NCBI RefSeq assembly: GCF_002111585.1
Contig: NZ_LUTP01000005.1
Span: 62,001-126,000 of the forward strand
Direction of reading: 5' to 3'
Source of the DNA: Lonsdalea iberica
GTDB lineage: Bacteria > Pseudomonadota > Gammaproteobacteria > Enterobacterales > Enterobacteriaceae
DNA: 64,000 nt
Shown: piece by piece, positions 1 through 7,383 of the stretch
How the letters are laid out: each line of letters opens with the position of its first letter
Position numbering within the stretch: the first letter of the stretch is position 1
Position numbers and translations under genes: made by a program
Notes under the pieces: generated by a model
What the model saw: only the letters and a program-made list of their open reading frames with translations
Databases searched by the model: none
What the model was told of the DNA's origin: nothing

Positions 1-1
1 G

Positions 2-166
2 CGCGTCGCCCAAGGGCTGGGGGCCGGGCTTCTGACCGCGCGTCTCGGCATCAAGGCGATGGAGTTGTGTCGTCCGCTGCCGTGGTTGGACGATAAGCCG
101 CGCCTGGGCGATTTCCGACGCGAGCTGATCGGCCAGCTGAAATCCACGCTCGCCGACAAAAAATAA
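2..166 (+). CDS. ycjF: YcjF, UPF0283 membrane protein (C-terminal end)
   Basis: The last 54 codons of a gene that starts before the window. The tail ([19 protein letters not shown], then [14 protein letters not shown]) matches the C-terminus of E. coli YcjF, an inner-membrane protein of unknown role with a TIGR01620 domain. In E. coli it follows ycjX and precedes tyrR, and tyrR is indeed next but one here, so sequence and synteny agree. The E. coli protein has a slightly longer, charged tail. It is partial only because of the window edge. Confidence 0.9.
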   Translation, partial: RVAQGLGAGLLTARLGIKAMELCRPLPWLDDKPRLGDFRRELIGQLKSTLADKK

Positions 167-267
167 TTCGTCAAAGCCCGGTCCGCGTAAGGTGATCGCA
201 GAAAGGGAAAAGCGTATATTGCATGCACGATGACACCAGACCGTTCGCCATTTCATGTGATGCCACT

Positions 268-1509
268 ATGCGTAATAACCGACTGCGGTTGCCGCTTCTA
301 ATCCTATTCGCTTTGCTTGCCCTCGCGCTCAATCTGCGCAGCCCCCTGACCGCGATTGCGCCGGTTATCGACCAAATTCGCGCGGATCTCCACATCAACG
401 TGACCCTCGCTGGGCTGCTAACCACAATCCCCGTGCTGTGCTTCGGCTTGCTTACGCCGCTGGCTTCGCTACTAATCTCCCGCATCGGCATCGAGAGGGC
501 GATTATGGCGTCCTTGATAGGCGCGACGTTGGGGACGCTGCTGCGACCCATGGGCGGCGTCACGATGGCGCTGGTGGGGACGTTGACGATCGGCGCGTCC
601 CTGACCGTCGGCAATATCGTCTGCCTGATGGTCATCGCCCGGGACTTTCATCAGCGGCGCAACATGGCCACTGGACTTTACACGGCGGCCATTAATGTCG
701 GCACCATGTTGACCTCCGCGCTGACCGCGCCGCTGGCGCTGCTGTTTGGCTGGCGGGTTGCGCTGGGGATCTGGTGCCTGCTGGCGATAGTAGCGATGGC
801 GGTCTGGGGACGCGTGATTCAGCGCAAACGCGGCGCGCGCCAGCCGGAGAGCGGCGGCCCTGTCCCGCTCAAGGTTCAGATGAGCCTGTCGCCGTTGCCG
901 CCGCTCACGTTCTGGCGCCAGCCAATTTTGTGGTATCTGGTGACGGCCTTTACCGTTCACCTTTTCATTTACTACGGCATGACCGCCTGGTTGCCTGCCT
1001 ACTTGACGCAGGAAGCGGGAATGAGCCTTGCGGAGGCCGGTCTTATCGCCTCGGTCTTCCAAATCACGGCGCTAATCGGTTCGTTCGGCGTACCGATGGT
1101 GGCCTCATTGTGGCGCGTACCGCGGGCATTATTGCTGGCGATCGTCGGTGTCTTCTGGTTGCTGACGCCAGCGGGGATGTATTACTGGCCGCATCAATGG
1201 CCTTTTTGGTCGTTGGCCAGCGGCATCGCGCAGGGCGGCGGCTTCACCGCTATTTTCATGCTGATTATGGAAAACGCCCGCGATCTGGATGAGAACCGAC
1301 GTTTCTCTTCTGCTGTGCAGGGCGTGGGGTATTCTCTGGCGTCGGTCGGACCGCTGGTGACCGGCGGGCTTCATACGCTGTTCGGCAACTGGGCCGTCAG
1401 CTTCCTGCTGCTTTCCGCACTCTCTATCCTGATGCTGGCGATGGGGGTGGCTATCGGTCTGATGAAGCAGCGCGATGCGCCGCCGCCAGAAAACGCCAGG
1501 CCAGAGTAG
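268..1509 (+). CDS. MFS transporter, CynX/NimT family
   Basis: A 413-residue hydrophobic protein with about 12 predicted membrane spans. It resembles the CynX/NimT (cyanate, 2-nitroimidazole) branch of the major facilitator superfamily; the N-terminal NLRSPLTAIAPVIDQI stretch is typical of that branch. The start at 268 (MRNNRLRLPLL) fits family length better than an in-frame ATG at 223, which would add a polar, non-family leader. It sits between ycjF and tyrR, which are adjacent in E. coli, so it is an insertion or lineage-specific gene. Its stop codon lies inside the dyad in front of tyrR. Substrate cannot be told from sequence. Confidence 0.85.
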   Translation: MRNNRLRLPLLILFALLALALNLRSPLTAIAPVIDQIRADLHINVTLAGLLTTIPVLCFGLLTPLASLLISRIGIERAIMASLIGATLGTLLRPMGGVTMALVGTLTIGASLTVGNIVCLMVIARDFHQRRNMATGLYTAAINVGTMLTSALTAPLALLFGWRVALGIWCLLAIVAMAVWGRVIQRKRGARQPESGGPVPLKVQMSLSPLPPLTFWRQPILWYLVTAFTVHLFIYYGMTAWLPAYLTQEAGMSLAEAGLIASVFQITALIGSFGVPMVASLWRVPRALLLAIVGVFWLLTPAGMYYWPHQWPFWSLASGIAQGGGFTAIFMLIMENARDLDENRRFSSAVQGVGYSLASVGPLVTGGLHTLFGNWAVSFLLLSALSILMLAMGVAIGLMKQRDAPPPENARPE

Positions 1510-1535
1510 AGTGTCAACTTTTGCTGACACTCTAC
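1506..1535. promoter_or_regulatory. Dyad in front of tyrR, candidate TyrR box
   Basis: GTAGAGTGTCA and TGACACTCTAC form a perfect 11-bp inverted repeat with an 8-base centre, starting in the stop codon of the MFS gene. Its core reads TGTCAA-N6-CTGACA, close to the TyrR box consensus TGTAAA-N6-TTTACA (9 of 12 positions). tyrR is autorepressed in E. coli. No T-run follows, so a terminator is less likely. Confidence 0.45.
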
Positions 1536-1609
1536 TTCATCCGATGATGGCGAATAGGGTATCATTCGATTTTCGTCCCCCCCGCACGCCTGATGAAGAA
1601 GGTACGTTG

Positions 1610-3184
1610 ATGCGTCTGGAAGTTTTTTGTAAAGACCGTATGGGCCTGACCCGTGAACTGTTGGATCTGCTGGTGCTGCGCAACATCGATCTGCGCGGTA
1701 TCGAAATTGCCGCCGCCGGACGAATTTATCTCCATGTTGATTCGCTTCGCGTCGAGGATTTTCAGGCGTTGATGGCGGACATCAGGCGGACGAAAGGCGT
1801 CAGCGATGTTCGTACGGTGGCGTTCTTGCCGTCCGAACGTGAGCATCGAGCATTGAAAGCGCTGCTGGAATCTATGCCCGAGGCCGTGTTTTCGGTTGAT
1901 CTGAAAGGCCACGTCGAAATGATGAACGCGGCGGCGCTGACGCTGTTTGGGCAGACGGCGGAAAAAGTGCCTCAGTTAAACATTAGCCAGCTAATCGGTC
2001 GCTATGCTTTCAACCGCTGGCTGGAGCAGGGCGCCAAACCGGAAACGGAGCGGGTGGCGGTTCGCGGACGGGACTTCCTGCTAGAGGTCACGCCAGTCTA
2101 CCTGGGCGATGACGGTGGGGAAAGGGTCGCATCGGGGGCGCTGGTGATGCTTAAATCCACAGCAAGGATGGGGCATCAGTTACAAAACCTGCCTGCGAAC
2201 GACGACCGGGTTTTCGACACCGTCGTGGCCGTCAGTCCGGCGATGCGTCAGGTGATGGAGCGGGCGCGCAAGCTGGCGCCGTTGGATGCGCCGCTGCTGA
2301 TCGTCGGCGAAACCGGCACCGGTAAAGACATGCTAGCACGCGCCTGTCATCTGCGTAGCCACCGCTCCGGACAGCCGTTTTTGGCCCTTAACTGCGCGGC
2401 GCTGCCGGACGATGTGATGGAAAGCGAGCTTTACGGCCACGCGCCGGGCGCCTATCCGAACGCGCTGGAAGGTAAAAAAGGCTTTTTTGAGCAGGCGAAT
2501 GGCGGGTCGGTGCTGCTGGATGAAGTCGGCGAAATGTCGCCCCAAATGCAAACCAAACTGCTGCGTTTCCTCAACGATGGGACGTTTCGACGGGTGGGGG
2601 AGGAGCACGAGCTGCACGTCGACGTGCGGGTGATTTGCGCTACGCAGAAGAACCTGCTGGAACTGGTGCAGCGAGGCCAGTTTCGGGAAGATCTTTATTA
2701 CCGCCTGAACGTGTTGACGCTGGAACTTCCGCCTCTACGGGCGTGCCCGGAAGACGTCATGCCGCTGGTCGAACTGTTCGTCGCGCGTTTTGCGGACGAG
2801 CAGGGTATGCGTCATCCGCGCATAGCCCCCGAAGTGCGGCAACTTCTGCCCCAATATGGCTGGCCGGGCAATGTGCGGCAGTTGAAAAATATTATTTACC
2901 GGGCGTTGACCCAGTTGGACGGCGACGCGCTGACTCTGGAGGATATCGATTTACCCGCGTTCTCCTCCGCGCTGGCGCACAGCGAGACGCTGCTGGAAGG
3001 CTCACTGGATGACATCACCAAACGGTTCGAACGCTCCGTTCTGACTCGCCTTTACCAGAGCTATCCCAGCACGCGTAAGCTGGCAAAACGCCTGGGTGTA
3101 TCCCACACGGCTATCGCCAACAAGCTGCGCGAGTATGGGCTGAGCGCACGTAAGACGCCGGGCGACGAAGAGTCTTCCTCCTGA
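1610..3184 (+). CDS. tyrR: TyrR, aromatic amino acid regulator
   Basis: A 524-residue transcription factor controlling aromatic amino acid biosynthesis and transport genes. It starts with an ACT-like domain (MRLEVFCKDRMGLTRELLDL), followed by a PAS domain near 80-180. An AAA+ domain follows, with Walker A GETGTGKD and Walker B LLDEVGEM, then a C-terminal Fis-type helix-turn-helix (STRKLAKRLGVSHTAIANKL). Start 1610 matches the E. coli N-terminus; longer in-frame starts add an unrelated leader. Between GHAP and EGKKGFFEQ it has GAYPNAL, where E. coli TyrR is shortened; bacterial enhancer-binding proteins have GAFTGA there. Confidence 0.97.
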   Translation: MRLEVFCKDRMGLTRELLDLLVLRNIDLRGIEIAAAGRIYLHVDSLRVEDFQALMADIRRTKGVSDVRTVAFLPSEREHRALKALLESMPEAVFSVDLKGHVEMMNAAALTLFGQTAEKVPQLNISQLIGRYAFNRWLEQGAKPETERVAVRGRDFLLEVTPVYLGDDGGERVASGALVMLKSTARMGHQLQNLPANDDRVFDTVVAVSPAMRQVMERARKLAPLDAPLLIVGETGTGKDMLARACHLRSHRSGQPFLALNCAALPDDVMESELYGHAPGAYPNALEGKKGFFEQANGGSVLLDEVGEMSPQMQTKLLRFLNDGTFRRVGEEHELHVDVRVICATQKNLLELVQRGQFREDLYYRLNVLTLELPPLRACPEDVMPLVELFVARFADEQGMRHPRIAPEVRQLLPQYGWPGNVRQLKNIIYRALTQLDGDALTLEDIDLPAFSSALAHSETLLEGSLDDITKRFERSVLTRLYQSYPSTRKLAKRLGVSHTAIANKLREYGLSARKTPGDEESSS

Positions 3185-3319
3185 AGTGCTATTTGACGGC
3201 ATGTCCGGACAGCTCGCCGCTTGCCTTTTCCGTGACACATCGGCATCAGCCAACACCGCGCCCCTTTTCGGCTGCGCGGCGACCTGAATCCAGTACTCTT
3301 TTTCATCGGTGAGATGTCG

Positions 3320-3349
3320 GCGGGCAGAGACTGCGCGTCTCTTTCCCGC
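3320..3349. terminator. Hairpin between convergent tyrR and acetyltransferase gene
   Basis: GCGGG-c-AGAGAC, a 5-base loop, then GTCTCT-tt-CCCGC form an 11-bp stem with a small bulge. It lies just before the stop of the minus-strand acetyltransferase gene, in a convergent interval of about 170 bases. There is no clear T-run, so terminator function is inferred from position. Confidence 0.4.
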
Positions 3350-3352
3350 GCA

Positions 3353-3889
3353 TCAACGGGCGGGGATCAGCGAATACATGGCGGCGTCGGTGGGGTGGCC
3401 GTGGATGACCAGACGGTTGTAAGCAATGCCTTCGAAACGCGCGCCGGCTTTTTCTGCGATGCGGCGGCTTGGCAGGTTGTGTTCAGCCGCGATGATCTCC
3501 AGTCGGGTCAGGCCCAACTGGTCGAAACCGAAGGCGGTAATCGCCTTGACGGCTTCAAGAGCGACCTGCTGCCCCTGTTCGGACTGACGCACCCAATAGC
3601 CGATGTTCCCCATCTGATAGCCGGAATGAATGCTGTTGATGCCGACGGAGCCCATCAGCCGCCCGGCGCTTTGTTCAATGATGCCAAGGTCAAATGCCAT
3701 GCCTTCCTTAATCCGCAACGCGCTCTGTGCGACCCAGTGTGAAATCTCCGGGACGTTGTACTCTTCGTTGCACCACGACAGCCAGCGCCCGACGGTATCC
3801 CTGGACTCGCGAACCGCCTCGGCGATCTGCGGGATATCGTCAGGGGTGAAAGGACGGATAAAAAAACGTGGCGTGACTAACGGAAACAT
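3353..3889 (-). CDS. GNAT-family N-acetyltransferase (RimJ/RimL-like)
   Basis: A 178-residue protein of the RimJ/RimL branch of GCN5-related acetyltransferases. It starts with the usual TPRFFIRPFTPDD strand. The acetyl-CoA region is in the middle (GYWVRQSEQGQQVALEAVKAITAFGF) and the family-typical NLPSRRIAEKAGARFEG is near 140-157. Members acetylate ribosomal-protein N-termini or small molecules; the acceptor here is unknown. It is transcribed in the same direction as the HTH regulator gene just upstream (41-base gap), so the two may be co-transcribed. Neither gene lies between tyrR and tpx in E. coli. Confidence 0.85.
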   Translation of the reverse strand: MFPLVTPRFFIRPFTPDDIPQIAEAVRESRDTVGRWLSWCNEEYNVPEISHWVAQSALRIKEGMAFDLGIIEQSAGRLMGSVGINSIHSGYQMGNIGYWVRQSEQGQQVALEAVKAITAFGFDQLGLTRLEIIAAEHNLPSRRIAEKAGARFEGIAYNRLVIHGHPTDAAMYSLIPAR

Positions 3890-3930
3890 TGTGCATTCTC
3901 CTGCTATTCGATAGGGCGCGATCTGTGTGC

Positions 3931-4809
3931 TCAGACGGGAAAATCCAGCCGAGCCAATTTTTCCAGCCTCTGTTGATCCTGCGCCTCTGCGGGCATATAG
4001 ACCAGCATGCGATCGCCGTTATGGCTGGCCGTCCACCAGTTGATCTGCCGCAGAGAAAGGACGCCCAACAGCGGATGCTGAAAACGTTTCACCTTGTTTA
4101 TCACGCCCTGAATTTCATAGCGCTGATGCCAAAGTTGCCGAAACAGCTCTGATTCGTTCAGGCAGCGTTGCAACAGCGTTTCCCATAGCGGCTCTCCGCT
4201 GTGTTCCACCAGCCGCGCTCGAAACATGGCGACCATGTTGGGAAGAAATTCCTGTAAGTCCGCTAATCCTTTCTGCCAGTCAGGGTGCGTGAAAGCCAGA
4301 TAGATGCAGTTACGATCTTCGTGCGGGATCTGATTCAGATCGATATTGAGCAGCCGGCACCAGGACTGATTGAAGCCCAGAATACTGAAGCGGGCGTTGA
4401 CGATGACAGCGGGATAAGGATTGAGCTGGTCCAGAATTGTCTGGCTATCTTCGCTGATTTTCTCGCAACTGGCGCGCACCGCCGGTGAAAAGGGCAGTTC
4501 TGCCAGCATGAACAGGTGTCGGGTCTCTACCTCGTTAAACTGTAGCGCTTTGGCGATCGCCAGCAGCGTTTTCACGGACGATTTAATAGGGCGTCCCTGT
4601 TCCAGCCAGGTGTACCAAGTGATACCGACATCCGCCAGCAGGGCGACATCTTCGCGACGCAGCCCCGGCGTACGCCGCTTACGTGGGGTAGACAGCCCCA
4701 ACCGCTCCGGATCCAGGCTCTCTCTGCGCGTGCGCAGGAATTTTCCCAGCGTGAGCCTGCGGTTTTGTTCGGTACTGTCGGCGAGGGGGGCCGTCGTTAG
4801 TGCTGACAT
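3931..4809 (-). CDS. XRE-type HTH regulator with MmyB-like ligand-binding domain
   Basis: A 292-residue regulator. A helix-turn-helix domain at about 20-85 (LGKFLRTRRESLDPE, then TPGLRREDVALLADVGITWYTW) is followed by the MmyB-like ligand-binding domain (about 105-280, including NPYPAVIVNARFSILGFN), a PAS-like fold thought to bind small molecules. The start has GGAG nine bases upstream. It is divergent from a DHA2 efflux gene with a 117-base shared promoter region holding two dyads, the usual arrangement of a local repressor and its pump. The inducer is unknown. Confidence 0.88.
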   Translation of the reverse strand: MSALTTAPLADSTEQNRRLTLGKFLRTRRESLDPERLGLSTPRKRRTPGLRREDVALLADVGITWYTWLEQGRPIKSSVKTLLAIAKALQFNEVETRHLFMLAELPFSPAVRASCEKISEDSQTILDQLNPYPAVIVNARFSILGFNQSWCRLLNIDLNQIPHEDRNCIYLAFTHPDWQKGLADLQEFLPNMVAMFRARLVEHSGEPLWETLLQRCLNESELFRQLWHQRYEIQGVINKVKRFQHPLLGVLSLRQINWWTASHNGDRMLVYMPAEAQDQQRLEKLARLDFPV

Positions 4810-4842
4810 ATCAAGGACTCCGCGCCAGACGGGTGGAATTTA

Positions 4843-4909
4843 TACCAGGATAATCAAGGACTGGTACTCGTTTTCATAAACCACGATGCTAGCGCTCGTG
4901 GATTATGAA
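4843..4909. promoter_or_regulatory. Operator-like dyads between regulator and DHA2 pump
   Basis: Two inverted repeats lie in the divergent promoter region. TACCAG (4843-4848) pairs with CTGGTA (4861-4866). TTCATAAACCACGA (4873-4886) pairs with TCGTGGATTATGAA (4896-4909) with one mismatch over 14 bp and a 9-base spacer. The second ends 17 bases before the pump start codon, a position suited to repression. Binding by the adjacent MmyB-type regulator is inference. Confidence 0.5.
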
Positions 4910-4926
4910 TACAATGGGCATACACA

Positions 4927-6384
4927 ATGAAGCAACGTTCACCATTACAGGGTTTGAGTCGTATCGGTCTGCTGGTATTACTGGCCGGTCAACTCCTGCC
5001 GATGATTGATTTTTCCATCGTCAACGTCGCGCTGGAATCCATCACCCATTCGCTCTCCGCGAGTCCGGCCGAACTCGAGCTGATTGTCGCGGTTTACGGG
5101 GTGGCGTTTGCCGTCGCGTTGGCGATGGGCGGACGTCTGGGCGACAACCTCGGGCGGAGGCGGATCTTTATGGCGGGTGTAGCCGTGTTCGGCGTGGCCT
5201 CGCTGTTATGCGGTATTGCGCAGTCCGTCTGGCTACTGCTGTTTGCGAGGACGCTGCAAGGGCTTGGCGCCGCGCTGGCCGTACCGCAAATCCTGGCGAC
5301 GATACATGTCTGCCTGAGCGGACGGCGGCATGCCCGGACGCTGGGGCTGTACAGCGCCATCGGTGGACTGGCCTTCATCATCGGACAGGTGCTGGGCGGA
5401 ACCCTGCTGAAGCTGGATATCGGTGGCTACGGCTGGCGCTGCGCCTTTCTGGTGAATTTGCCGTTCTGTCTGCTCATTCTGATGTGCGCGCCGTTTTGGG
5501 TACCGAACACCCGTAGCGATAAGCGCAAAGCGATCGATCTTCCCGGCACCGTATTGCTGGCGCTAGCCTTGTCGTGCCTGCTGTTTCCCTTGGCTTTGGG
5601 GCCGCTATGGCACTGGCCCTTGATCTGTGTCGCGGCGCTGGCGGCGAGCTTTGGCCTGTTTCCGCTGTTGTGGTGGGTTGAACGACGTCAAGAGCGACGT
5701 CAGCAGGAGCCTTTACTGCCTCCCGCGCTGTTCCGGCTGCCGAGCGTTCGTTTTGGTTGCGCCATCGCGCTGCTGTTCTTCTCCAGCTGGAGCGGCTTTA
5801 TGTTCATCGTCGCCTATGTCCTGCAATCTGGCGCGGGATTTTCGCCGTCGGCGTCCGGCAACAGCTTTATCGGATTGGGAATGGCTTATTTTATCTCCTC
5901 GTTGCTCAGCAGCCGGATTACGGAACGCCTGGGCAATATTCCCACCCTGATTATCGGCAGTGCTATCCAGATGAGCGGCCTGTTGCTGCTCATGGCCACG
6001 CTGGCATGGGTTTGGCCTGCGCCAACATTGTGGACGCTATTGCCCGCAACCTGTCTGGTCGGGTTTGGTCAGGCGTTCATCGTCAGCAGCTTTTATCGCA
6101 TCTTTTTGTCCGATGTGCCGCTGTCTCATGCGGGGTCGGGCGGCGCGCTGTTGTCTACCTTGCAGCAAACGGCGATGGGTATGGGCCCCATCGTTTTAGG
6201 CTCGGTGCTGGTTCATCTGCTGCATAGGTTTCAGGGACGCCACGACATTGCGCTGATCGCCTCGTTGGGCGTGGAGTGGGGCGTGATGTTGCTGCTGGTG
6301 GTTGGGGCATGCTGGATGCATCGACGGAACAGGCGGTCCGAAACGAATCGGGGAGAGGGGGAAATTCTGGCTGTGGGCGAGTAA
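4927..6384 (+). CDS. MFS transporter, DHA2 family (14-TM drug efflux type)
   Basis: A 485-residue membrane protein whose length and hydrophobic pattern fit the 14-segment DHA2 drug:proton antiporters. It has the antiporter signature early on (LLPMIDFSIVNVALESI), loop motif A (GGRLGDNLGRRRIF) and motif C-like glycines (LYSAIGGLAFIIGQVLGG). It probably exports a toxic or signalling compound using the proton gradient. It is divergent from the MmyB-type regulator gene. The substrate is not predictable. Confidence 0.88.
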   Translation: MKQRSPLQGLSRIGLLVLLAGQLLPMIDFSIVNVALESITHSLSASPAELELIVAVYGVAFAVALAMGGRLGDNLGRRRIFMAGVAVFGVASLLCGIAQSVWLLLFARTLQGLGAALAVPQILATIHVCLSGRRHARTLGLYSAIGGLAFIIGQVLGGTLLKLDIGGYGWRCAFLVNLPFCLLILMCAPFWVPNTRSDKRKAIDLPGTVLLALALSCLLFPLALGPLWHWPLICVAALAASFGLFPLLWWVERRQERRQQEPLLPPALFRLPSVRFGCAIALLFFSSWSGFMFIVAYVLQSGAGFSPSASGNSFIGLGMAYFISSLLSSRITERLGNIPTLIIGSAIQMSGLLLLMATLAWVWPAPTLWTLLPATCLVGFGQAFIVSSFYRIFLSDVPLSHAGSGGALLSTLQQTAMGMGPIVLGSVLVHLLHRFQGRHDIALIASLGVEWGVMLLLVVGACWMHRRNRRSETNRGEGEILAVGE

Positions 6385-6390
6385 GGGCGA

Positions 6391-6423
6391 GCAGCACCCC
6401 GGCGAGCTCGGCCGGGATGCTGC
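6391..6423. terminator. Bidirectional hairpin between DHA2 pump and tpx
   Basis: GCAGCA-cc-CCGGC, a short centre around gagctc, then GCCGG-ga-TGCTGC form a long GC-rich stem between two convergent genes. T-runs are weak on both sides, so terminator function rests on position and stem strength. Confidence 0.45.
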
Positions 6424-6438
6424 GGCAGGGGATTCCGT

Positions 6439-6942
6439 TTATTTCAGGGAAGCCAGCGCCTTATCGTAGTTCGGTTCTGTCGAGATTTCGTCGACCAGTT
6501 CGCTGTGCAGCACAACGTCATTTTCATCCAGCACGACGACGGCGCGCGCCGTTAATCCCTTCAGACCGCCATCGGCGATAGCAACGCCGTAGTTTTCTTT
6601 GAACTCGGCGCCACGCAGCGTGGACAGCACGTCCACGTTGTTCAGCCCTTCAGCGCCGCAGAAACGCGCCTGAGCGAAAGGCAGATCGGCGGAGATGCAC
6701 AGTACGACGGTGTTGCTCAGTTCAGAGGCCAGCTGGTTGAATTTGCGCACGGAGGTCGCGCAAACGCCAGTATCAATGCTCGGGAAAATATTCAGGATTT
6801 TACGTTTGCCCGCGTAATGGCTCAGCGGAACATCAGAAAGGTCTTTTGCCACCAGTGAGAAAGCCTTGGCCTTGCTGCCTACAGCGGGGAATTCGCCGGA
6901 AACCGGTAGCGGTTGACCTTGGAAGTGTACATTCTTTGACAT
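6439..6942 (-). CDS. tpx: Tpx, lipid hydroperoxide thiol peroxidase
   Basis: A 167-residue atypical 2-Cys peroxiredoxin that reduces alkyl and lipid hydroperoxides with electrons from thioredoxin. The peroxidatic cysteine is C61 in the [14 protein letters not shown] motif and the resolving cysteine is C95 in [13 protein letters not shown]82 is also conserved with E. coli. It is nearly collinear with E. coli Tpx, one residue shorter at the C-terminus. In E. coli it lies directly next to tyrR; here a three-gene module separates them. Confidence 0.97.
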   Translation of the reverse strand: MSKNVHFQGQPLPVSGEFPAVGSKAKAFSLVAKDLSDVPLSHYAGKRKILNIFPSIDTGVCATSVRKFNQLASELSNTVVLCISADLPFAQARFCGAEGLNNVDVLSTLRGAEFKENYGVAIADGGLKGLTARAVVVLDENDVVLHSELVDEISTEPNYDKALASLK

Positions 6943-7383
6943 CGTTGCGTCCTTTATTACAGGTGGTTAACAAGGCATTCAGTGTAGGGCAACATTATCA
7001 ACATTGGTATAAAAAAGTAAGTCGACTTAATTCGACCTAAGTCTCGGTTTAGTCACGTTTTAACCTAACCCTCACTGGGATAACGGACTTTTAGCTCGGT
7101 ATCCTGTTTCCCCTCGGTCTACATGCGGTACATGCGACAACGTCGCACGCACCCTGTCGACGCATGTTTGGATTTGGCGTCATTCCGATAGGCAACGTCT
7201 GATTACAGGCTATGATAATGCATCGCCCGACAGGGGGGATTTATGTCGTTTTTTCAGAGGTATCCGTAGAGAAAATACCGTGTTGGAAAAATTTTTGACC
7301 TCAGCGCTGAATGACCGATTTTATAAGTTATTGGGGCCGGTTTTTTTGCGGCCCGCGCCGCAGCTATTTTAAGGAATGAACCC
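6943..7383. other. Intergenic region between tpx and mppA
   Basis: A 441-base divergent region. It holds the tpx promoter side; a CCTACACTGAA sequence on the minus strand resembles a -10 element. GGTTTA-N5-GTTTTA at 7046-7062 looks like a weak PhoP-type direct repeat. There is a short palindrome AAGTCGACTT, a GGGCCG/CGGCCC hairpin with a T-rich loop near 7334-7352, and a 30-codon ORF. None is proven. Confidence 0.4.
7280..7372 (+). CDS. Possible 30-codon leader ORF ahead of mppA
   Basis: A GTG-started ORF reading MLEKFLTSALNDRFYKLLGP and ten more residues ends 11 bases before the mppA start codon. Its stop runs into the mppA Shine-Dalgarno sequence (TAAGGAATG), which would permit translational coupling. 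Its own ribosome-binding site is weak. I know no homologue. It may be chance, since the same bases form part of a GC-rich hairpin. Confidence 0.2.
   Translation: MLEKFLTSALNDRFYKLLGPVFLRPAPQLF

Noticed and set aside
7046-7062. GGTTTA-N5-GTTTTA as a PhoP box for mppA or tpx
   Set aside because: Second half deviates, no well-placed -10 follows, and neither gene is a known PhoP target.
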